A stretch of 5,554 nt of DNA, taken from Prosthecobacter debontii. Lineage in GTDB: Bacteria > Verrucomicrobiota > Verrucomicrobiia > Verrucomicrobiales > Akkermansiaceae. A program made the translations under genes and the position numbers. A model generated the notes under the pieces. The model saw nothing but the letters and a program-made list of their open reading frames with translations. It was not told the origin of the DNA and made no database searches. The stretch is from positions 1 to 5,554 of the forward strand of contig CAMCXJ010000134.1 in NCBI GenBank assembly GCA_945883455.1, read 5' to 3'. Positions 1-4,578 of the stretch are shown here, one piece after another. How positions within the stretch are numbered: the stretch's first letter is position 1; the number at the start of each line of letters is the position of its first letter.

Positions 1-1
1 G

Positions 2-184
2 CTGCTTAATGGAAAAATGGATGAGATGCTTTATGAAACGAAAGCGATCGAAACAGCAAACCTGCCGTTCCTCGAATTGAAGCAACGCTCACTCATCAAC
101 CCCGCTGCGAAAGCCGCAGGAGATAATCCGCGTTTCTCCGAACTCATCCGTGCAGCCCACCCGGGCTACCGTGAGTCCGAATAA
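2..184 (+). CDS. C-terminal fragment of an unrecognised protein (5' end outside window)
   Basis: An open frame enters from the left edge and ends at TAA (182-184), giving 60 residues that begin LLNGKMDEML and end HPGYRESE. I do not recognise the family. The fragment is hydrophilic and mixed-charge, with no membrane segment and no cysteine, and it looks like the soluble end of a larger protein. It contains a Leu/Lys-rich stretch (PFLELKQRSLINP) and an Ala-rich stretch followed by an ELIRAAHPGY segment. The codons are ordinary and similar to those of the neighbouring genes, which supports real coding. Its stop faces the stop of the DUF420 gene across 36 bases (185-220), so it belongs to a separate transcription unit. 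An in-frame ATG at 17 is very unlikely to be the true start, because the frame is open to the window edge. Confidence 0.6.
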   Translation: MLNGKMDEMLYETKAIETANLPFLELKQRSLINPAAKAAGDNPRFSELIRAAHPGYRESE

Positions 185-220
185 GCACAGGCACACTGCC
201 ATCAGGAACCCTCCGCTCAA

Positions 221-793
221 TCAATAATAGGGCATCAGCAACAGGTAGCAGATGGGGCCGGTAACAGCGACGTACAGCCAGATTGGGAAAACCCAGCGGG
301 CTATGTTGCGGTGTTTCTCAAAGCGGTTCGTCCAGGCGTTGATGAAAGTCAGCAGTATCAGCGGCAGGCTGACGGAAGCGGCGACAATGTGCGTGATAAG
401 AAGGAAAAAATACGCGGCGCGCATGGCTCCTTCGCCGCCGTAGCGGGTCTCGACGGTGGTGAAATGATAAGCCACATAGCAAAGGAGAAACAGCGTGGAG
501 AGAGCCATCGCAGCGAGCATGAAATTCCGGTGCGTGGCGATCCTGCCGCGCTTAACGGCAATGATGGCACCAACCAAGCAAACGGACACCAAGGCATTGA
601 TGACGGCATGAACCGGTGGCAGGAAAGACATCGACCATCCATCGGGAAGAGGGATCTTGTAGGGACTGCGCATCAGGCCAACGAGTATTAAAACCAGCGC
701 GGTGACGATCCAGGCCACTTTCGACAGTTGCTTGGCGAGTGAGTCATTCGGCGCCTTGCGCAGCCATTCTTTGCGTTCTTCTGTAGGTGTCAT
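221..793 (-). CDS. DUF420 family membrane protein (YozB/CtaM-like), putative oxidase assembly factor
   Basis: A 190-residue integral membrane protein with about five hydrophobic helices, at roughly residues 26-41, 59-80, 91-110, 126-150 and 166-187. The DUF420 pattern is clear: LPPVHAVIN with His62, a basic KRGRIATHRNFM loop with His88, YVAYHF with His110, LLITHIVAA with His135, and the C-terminal block KHRNIARWVFPIWLYVAVTG with His161. The length is normal for the family. A Staphylococcus aureus member, CtaM, is needed for activity of its aa3-type quinol oxidase, and the conserved histidines suggest a metal or haem role, though the chemistry is not settled. It is the last gene of a three-gene operon and starts 13 bases after the Sco-like gene, which fits a role in cytochrome oxidase maturation. 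No clear ribosome binding site precedes the ATG. Family assignment is firm; the exact function is inferred. Confidence 0.88.
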   Translation of the reverse strand: MTPTEERKEWLRKAPNDSLAKQLSKVAWIVTALVLILVGLMRSPYKIPLPDGWSMSFLPPVHAVINALVSVCLVGAIIAVKRGRIATHRNFMLAAMALSTLFLLCYVAYHFTTVETRYGGEGAMRAAYFFLLITHIVAASVSLPLILLTFINAWTNRFEKHRNIARWVFPIWLYVAVTGPICYLLLMPYY

Positions 794-806
794 TCCGTTC
801 TTACTT

Positions 807-1526
807 TCAGGGTTCGATTTTCTTATCCAATTCCTCGCGGAGACGCGTCATCATAGCAGATTTCACGGACTTGTAGCCTTCCGGCGTCCCTAGTTCGGAG
901 CGCTGGAACGCAAGATCCCATTTCCCAAAGGTGCTGAAATCCCGGCTCACCGCAAGCAGACCCATGTCGTGCTCGAAACGCCCGTTCGCCTCGATCTGGG
1001 CGGGATCGGTGCGCTCGCGCACACCCAGGTATTTCAGGGTTTTTTCAAGATACTCGTGGGTGGCCTTTTCGTCTCCCGCGTTGAGGAACCACCAGTTTTT
1101 AGAATCCGCGCCGAGCGCCTCCGCGTAATCCTTGAGTTTCTCCACGCCGTCCTGCTGCGGATCGACGCTGATGCAAACGATATGAAAATCGGGGCGATCC
1201 TTGAACGCGTCGTAAATCTCGCGCAGCTCCTTGCCATTGCGGACGGCGCAGTGCGGGCACACCGCGAAGAACTCCGCGACGACCCAGGCTTTGCCGCGCA
1301 GGTCGGAGAGCTTCACGGTTTCCCCCGCCTGGTTGGTGGCGACGAGATCCTTCCCGATGGGGAACCATGCCTCCTGCCGCTGCTGGCCCACGTTGGCAAA
1401 ATCAATGGTCTCCGCGCCTTTGGTTTTCAGCCCGGGCAGGATCAAGAAATTCACAAGCGCGAGGATGGCGGCACAGACCAGCGCCACGCCAGCGTAGAAT
1501 AGGGTCAGGGTCGTTGTCTTTGTCAT
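807..1526 (-). CDS. SCO1/SenC-type protein, copper/thiol chaperone for cytochrome oxidase
   Basis: A 239-residue protein with an N-terminal signal-anchor helix (about residues 9-30), followed by a thioredoxin-fold domain in the periplasm. Sco features are LSDLRGKAWVVAEFF, Cys90-Pro-His-Cys93, ISVDPQQD (119-126) with a following LKDYAEALGA helix, WWFLNAGD, and His185 in FEHDMGLLAVSRD. The His lies about 90 residues after the cysteines, as in human SCO1. Sco proteins bind copper through two Cys and this His, and help build the CuA site of oxidase subunit II or reduce its thiols. Oddly, the cysteines are spaced CxxC as in thioredoxin or TlpA, not the usual Sco CxxxC, so a mainly redox role is possible. 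The start overlaps the stop of the preceding gene by ATGA (1523-1526), implying translational coupling. No Shine-Dalgarno site is visible. Confidence 0.85.
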   Translation of the reverse strand: MTKTTTLTLFYAGVALVCAAILALVNFLILPGLKTKGAETIDFANVGQQRQEAWFPIGKDLVATNQAGETVKLSDLRGKAWVVAEFFAVCPHCAVRNGKELREIYDAFKDRPDFHIVCISVDPQQDGVEKLKDYAEALGADSKNWWFLNAGDEKATHEYLEKTLKYLGVRERTDPAQIEANGRFEHDMGLLAVSRDFSTFGKWDLAFQRSELGTPEGYKSVKSAMMTRLREELDKKIEP

Positions 1527-2416
1527 GTTGTTGAGGGATGATTACGGGATGCCTTTGTCTTGAGGATTAGCAGGATAAAAAACAGCGCAAAGCCGACTCC
1601 GACGGTGACGAGGACGGCGGGACTTTTCCGTTGCTTCGCATCCCCTTTTTCAGCCAGCAGGGTCGCTATGGTTTCGCCAAGCAATTCCTCCATACGCTGC
1701 ACGTTACTGAGGTTCGTGCCGGTGATGAGACCTTTCTCATCCCACTCGGTCGCCTGACGGAAATCGAAGGGCACAACCCGGTTGGAGGAAACCACATCGG
1801 GCTGGTCGACTTTCACCTTGGGCACCACCGCCCGGCGAACATGGCGGTTGCGGTCGATCAGCACGAGCGCACCATCGTAAATCCATTTCCCTCCGTCCTC
1901 ATGCGGCAACATGTTCGCCTTGAACTCGTTCTTGATGAATTTGTGCAAGGTCTCCTTCTGGTTGGAACCAACCACCCATTGCGGCAGCTCCGCGCCGAGT
2001 TCGGCGGCGACCGCTTGAAGCTGCGCGGGCAAGGCTTCCGCCGGCCCGGGATCGAGCAGCAAGGTCACCAACACCAAATCCCCGTTGCCTGCGTATTCCC
2101 CAGCCAACCGCTTCATCACCCCGTTTGACAGGCCGTCTTGCTGCGCCTGCGGCATGCTTTGCACCACGAGCACCTTGCCTTTCAGCGACATCAGATCCCT
2201 CACTTTCCCGTCCTGACCCATGAATGTCAGATCCTTCGTCTGGGAAATCTGCGTCACAAAGCTGGGGCGGTCGTCGCTGGTCGCTTCCTTCGCTCTTTTC
2301 GAGTATGCCTTGAGAATCACGAATCCGCCCACGAACATAATGGCAACTAGGATCCACGCGGTTCGGCGCAGTTTTTTCGGATCGGGGACAACGGGTTCGA
2401 GATCGTGGACAGGCAT
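1523..2416 (-). CDS. Cysteine-free Sco/thioredoxin-fold-like membrane protein, first gene of the oxidase-assembly operon
   Basis: The start at 2416 gives 297 residues beginning MPVHDLEPVV. An in-frame ATG at 2569 exists, but it would run into the start of divergent dapA and add a low-complexity leader just ahead of the membrane helix, so I reject it. A helix lies at about residues 20-38, a soluble domain at about 50-230, and a second helix at about 267-286 before a short basic tail. The soluble domain follows the next gene's Sco layout: LMSLKGKVLVVQS where Sco leads into its cysteines, a helix ending LAGEY, LLLDPGP where Sco has ISVDP, then WIYDGALVLIDRNRHV where Sco carries its His. The whole protein has no cysteine, and Tyr180 takes the place of the His, so it cannot bind copper in the Sco way. 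It may be a scaffold or partner of the active Sco. The Sco relationship is my reading by eye. Confidence 0.7.
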   Translation of the reverse strand: MPVHDLEPVVPDPKKLRRTAWILVAIMFVGGFVILKAYSKRAKEATSDDRPSFVTQISQTKDLTFMGQDGKVRDLMSLKGKVLVVQSMPQAQQDGLSNGVMKRLAGEYAGNGDLVLVTLLLDPGPAEALPAQLQAVAAELGAELPQWVVGSNQKETLHKFIKNEFKANMLPHEDGGKWIYDGALVLIDRNRHVRRAVVPKVKVDQPDVVSSNRVVPFDFRQATEWDEKGLITGTNLSNVQRMEELLGETIATLLAEKGDAKQRKSPAVLVTVGVGFALFFILLILKTKASRNHPSTT

Positions 2417-2449
2417 CGTTTCTGCGGGAACGTAGCGGGGGATGGTGCC

Positions 2450-2466
2450 TTGTCCACATCGGACAA
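2450..2466. promoter_or_regulatory. Perfect inverted repeat TTGTCC-N5-GGACAA, candidate operator
   Basis: TTGTCC (2450-2455) and GGACAA (2461-2466) are exact reverse complements separated by five bases (ACATC). This size and symmetry is typical of a site for a dimeric repressor or activator. It sits 34 bases upstream of the oxidase-assembly start and 69 bases upstream of dapA, so it could act on either unit. The regulator is unknown, and a six-base arm can occur by chance. Confidence 0.3.
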
Positions 2467-2506
2467 CTGAAAAATCCGGAGGTGGAAAGTCAGCGCTAGC
2501 CAAGCA

Positions 2507-2529
2507 GGGAAACATTTCCCATGTTCCCC
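2507..2529. promoter_or_regulatory. Overlapping inverted repeats just upstream of the dapA start
   Basis: GGGAAA (2507-2512) and TTTCCC (2515-2520) form a perfect 14-base dyad with centre CA. An alternative fold pairs 2507-2515 with 2521-2529 with one bulged base, because ATGTTCCCC is nearly the complement of GGGAAACAT. The two pairings are mutually exclusive and end 5-14 bases before the dapA ATG, in the space where a ribosome would load. It could be an operator or a leader hairpin affecting dapA translation. Evidence is symmetry and position only. Confidence 0.3.
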
Positions 2530-2534
2530 CTGCA

Positions 2535-3416
2535 ATGAACTTCACCGGCATCCACACCGCCCTCATCACCCCGTTCCGCGACGGGAAAATCGATGTATCC
2601 GCCTACGAGGCGCTCATCGAGCGCCAGATCGCGGGCGGAGTGAACGGCATCGTCCCCGTCGGCACCACCGGCGAATCCCCCACCCTCGACACCGAGGAAC
2701 ACATCGAGGTAATCCGCCTTGCGATCCAGTTCGCCGGCGGACGAGTGAAGGTCATCGCTGGCACCGGAGCGAATGCCACAGCGGAGGCCATCGCTCTAAC
2801 AAAAGCTGCGGAGGAACTGGGCGCGGACGGCACACTCCAAGTCTGCCCTTATTACAACAAGCCCTCGCAGCAGGGGCTTTACCTCCATTTCAAGGCCATC
2901 GCGGACTCCACCTCGCTGCCCGTCATGCTTTACAGCGTCCCCGGAAGATCCTCCATCGAGATCGCACCGGAAACGGCCGCCCGCCTCGCCGCCGATTGCA
3001 AGAACATCACCGCGATCAAGGAAGCGGGCGGCTCGGTGGATCGCATCAACCAACTCGTCCAAGCACTGCCAGAAGGCTTCGGCATTCTCTGTGGCGATGA
3101 TCCCCTCACCCTCCCCTTCGTTTCCTGTGGCGCAAACGGCCTTGTCTCCGTGGCCTCGAACCTCATCCCCGATGTGATGTCGAAACTCGTCGGCCATTGT
3201 CTTGCAGGCGAGTTCGCCGAGGCGCTCGCGCTGCAAAAGCAATACTACCCGCTCATGCGCGGCCTGATGTCGCTCGACGTGAACCCCGTCCCCATCAAAA
3301 CCGCCGTTTCCCTCCAAGGCCACTGCTCCGACGAACTACGCCTCCCCCTCGCACCGATGTCCAACGACAACCTAACCGCTCTCCGTGCGCTCCTCAAATC
3401 CTACAACCTCCTATGA
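2535..3416 (+). CDS. dapA: 4-hydroxy-tetrahydrodipicolinate synthase (dihydrodipicolinate synthase)
   Basis: DapA condenses pyruvate with aspartate semialdehyde in the cytoplasm, the first committed step to diaminopimelate and lysine. The start at 2535 gives 293 residues, the usual length, with the family opening MNFTGIHTALITPF; an in-frame ATG at 2442 would add 31 unrelated residues, so it is rejected. The TIM-barrel signatures are complete: GTTGE with Thr44/Thr45, CPYYNKPSQQGLY with Tyr106/Tyr107, YSVPGRS with catalytic Tyr133 and substrate-binding Arg138, Schiff-base Lys162 in AIKEAGG, LCGDD, GANGLVSVASN and NPVPIK. Of the E. coli lysine-inhibition contacts, Ser48, His56, Asn80, Glu84 and Tyr106 are kept, while Ala49 and His53 are Pro and Thr. 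Feedback inhibition by lysine is therefore likely but may be weakened. No Shine-Dalgarno site precedes it. It is divergent from the oxidase-assembly operon. Confidence 0.97.
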   Translation: MNFTGIHTALITPFRDGKIDVSAYEALIERQIAGGVNGIVPVGTTGESPTLDTEEHIEVIRLAIQFAGGRVKVIAGTGANATAEAIALTKAAEELGADGTLQVCPYYNKPSQQGLYLHFKAIADSTSLPVMLYSVPGRSSIEIAPETAARLAADCKNITAIKEAGGSVDRINQLVQALPEGFGILCGDDPLTLPFVSCGANGLVSVASNLIPDVMSKLVGHCLAGEFAEALALQKQYYPLMRGLMSLDVNPVPIKTAVSLQGHCSDELRLPLAPMSNDNLTALRALLKSYNLL

Positions 3417-3420
3417 TTTC

Positions 3421-3488
3421 GTTAGAAGTTAAAGGTTATCCGTTAAAAGGACTACACGACCAATAACTTCTAACAAATAACGTCTAAC
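3421..3488. repeat. Mirror-symmetric array of phased heptads (4 x GTTANNN, 4 x NNNTAAC)
   Basis: GTTA occurs at 3421, 3428, 3435 and 3442, exactly seven bases apart. TAAC occurs at 3464, 3471, 3478 and 3485, again seven apart. Every GTTA has a TAAC at its mirror position about the centre 3454/3455, so the 68-base element is one large dyad with four heptads per arm and an 18-base centre that includes GACTACACGAC. In a second register, GTTAGAAGTTA (3421-3431) is the perfect complement of TAACTTCTAAC (3464-3474), an 11-base stem. The variable bases are GAA, AAG, TCC, AAA on the left and, read on the other strand, GAC, TTT, GAA, TTG on the right. The element is AT-rich against GC-rich neighbours and begins four bases after the dapA stop. 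It has no T-run after the stem, so it is not a standard terminator. It may be a dispersed intergenic repeat or a multi-site binding array. Confidence 0.85.
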
Positions 3489-3501
3489 CACATTCACCAC
3501 C

Positions 3502-4575
3502 ATGACTCCCAAGCTTTTCAATCCCGGTCCCGTCGATGTTTCCCCAGAAACCTTCGCGGCCATGTCCCACACCATGATCGGCCACCGCGGCAAGGATTTC
3601 GAGGATCTCTACGCCTCGCTCCAGCCCGGCCTGAAAGAAATTTTTGGCACCACACGCCCGGTGTTTCTTTCCACATCCTCCGCTTGGGGAGTCATGGAAG
3701 GCGCCCTGCGCAACCTCGCCCGCAAAAAAGTACTCTGCCTCTGCTGCGGTGCGTTCTCGGATAAGTGGATCGATGTCGCAAAAAAATGCGGCTACGAGGC
3801 CGAGGCCATTCAGGTCGAATGGGGCGAAGCGATCGACCCCGAAAGCGTCCGCGCAAAACTTTCCGAAGGCGGTTTCGACACGGTCACCTTCATCCATTCG
3901 GAAACTTCCACCGGTGTCCTCAACGACCTCGAAGGCATCTGTGCCGTAGTAAAATCCTTTCCCGACACGATGCTGATCGTGGATAGCGTTTCCTCCCTCT
4001 CCACCGTCGATATCGACATGGACAAGCACGGCATCGATGTCTGCCTCGCCGGTGTGCAGAAGGCGCTCGCCCTACCGCCCGGGCTTTGTGTGTTTTCTGT
4101 TTCCGAGGCTGCGATGGAGCGCGCCAAGAACATCCCGAATCGCGGCTACTATTTCGATTTCATCGAATTCGCGAAAAACGACGCGGCGAACAACACGCCG
4201 ACCACGCCCGCCCTCTCACTACTTTTCGGACTGCAATACATCCTCGGCGAGATCGCCAAGGAAGGCTTCGCCGCCCGCAAGGCGCGTCACGCGCAGACCA
4301 ACGCGATGATCCGCGCATGGGGTGCGAAACACGGCTTCCCACTCTTCGCCCCGGAAGGCCGCCGCTCCTTCGCTCTAACCTGCTTTGCCACCCCAGATAC
4401 CCTCGATCTCTCCGCCTTCATCAAAACGCTCAAGATGAAGCACCATTTCCTCATCAACGGCGGCTATGGCAAGCTCCAGGGCACGACCTTCCGCATCTCG
4501 AACATGGGCAACGAAACCGAAGCGACGATGCAGGCACTCATCGACGCGATGGACAGTGTCCTCGCATCGATGTGA
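3502..4575 (+). CDS. Class V PLP-dependent aminotransferase, alanine/serine-glyoxylate type
   Basis: A 357-residue cytoplasmic fold-type I aminotransferase of normal family length. Signatures in order are NPGPVDVSPETFAAM at the N-terminus, MIGHRGKDF, the cofactor-phosphate loop region STSSAWGVMEGALRN (57-71), HSETSTG (132-138), Asp161 in LIVDSVSS for the pyridine nitrogen, Schiff-base Lys187 in AGVQKALALPPG, NTPTTPALSLLFGL (231-244), and Arg331 in FRISNMGN for the substrate carboxylate. Relatives move amino groups from alanine or serine to glyoxylate or pyruvate; which substrates this one uses cannot be read from sequence. The loop has SSAWG where many relatives have GSG-type residues, and a LCLCC cluster (78-82) is unusual. 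It follows dapA by 85 bases holding the heptad element, so co-transcription is uncertain. No Shine-Dalgarno site precedes ATG 3502, which starts exactly at the conserved N-terminus. Confidence 0.92.
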   Translation: MTPKLFNPGPVDVSPETFAAMSHTMIGHRGKDFEDLYASLQPGLKEIFGTTRPVFLSTSSAWGVMEGALRNLARKKVLCLCCGAFSDKWIDVAKKCGYEAEAIQVEWGEAIDPESVRAKLSEGGFDTVTFIHSETSTGVLNDLEGICAVVKSFPDTMLIVDSVSSLSTVDIDMDKHGIDVCLAGVQKALALPPGLCVFSVSEAAMERAKNIPNRGYYFDFIEFAKNDAANNTPTTPALSLLFGLQYILGEIAKEGFAARKARHAQTNAMIRAWGAKHGFPLFAPEGRRSFALTCFATPDTLDLSAFIKTLKMKHHFLINGGYGKLQGTTFRISNMGNETEATMQALIDAMDSVLASM

Positions 4576-4578
4576 TTG

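Larger units (their letters stand above)
2417..2534. promoter_or_regulatory. Divergent intergenic region between the oxidase-assembly operon and dapA
   Basis: These 118 bases separate the starts of two divergent transcription units and must hold both promoters. I see no convincing -35/-10 pair for either direction; the best -35-like hexamer on the plus strand is TTGTCC at 2450-2455, with no good -10 partner. The region does contain two perfect short inverted repeats, listed separately. A GGAGG at 2478-2482 looks like a ribosome binding site, but no start codon lies at the right distance after it. Confidence 0.6.

Noticed and set aside
190..200. GGCA-CAC-TGCC hairpin between the two convergent genes at the left edge, as a terminator
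   Set aside because: The stem is only four base pairs and no T-run follows on either strand.
969..1502. 177-codon plus-strand open frame opposite the Sco gene
   Set aside because: It is the antisense shadow of a well-supported gene in GC-rich DNA, and its protein shows no family motifs.
1631..2128. 165-codon plus-strand open frame opposite the Sco-like gene
   Set aside because: It lies wholly antisense to the operon, has a His/Gly/Arg-rich composition typical of shadow frames, and shows no domain.
1899..2459. 186-codon minus-strand frame overlapping the Sco-like gene in another phase
   Set aside because: It has an Arg-rich shifted-frame composition, whereas the 1523-2416 frame has clear membrane helices and an ATGA link to the next gene.
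2442..2534. N-terminal extension of dapA from an upstream in-frame ATG
   Set aside because: It would add 31 residues unlike any DapA and would cover the divergent promoter region; MNFTGIHTALITPF is the normal family start.
2796..3323. 175-codon minus-strand open frame opposite dapA
   Set aside because: It is antisense to a complete, highly conserved dapA and has no recognisable motifs.
3417..3501. Heptad element as a CRISPR-like array, riboswitch or intrinsic terminator
   Set aside because: The units are seven bases with no spacers of constant length, no known riboswitch fold is visible, and no T-run follows the stem.
3484..4029. 181-codon minus-strand open frame opposite the aminotransferase
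   Set aside because: It is a mirror of the aminotransferase coding sequence, with Gly/Asp/Glu-rich composition typical of such shadows.
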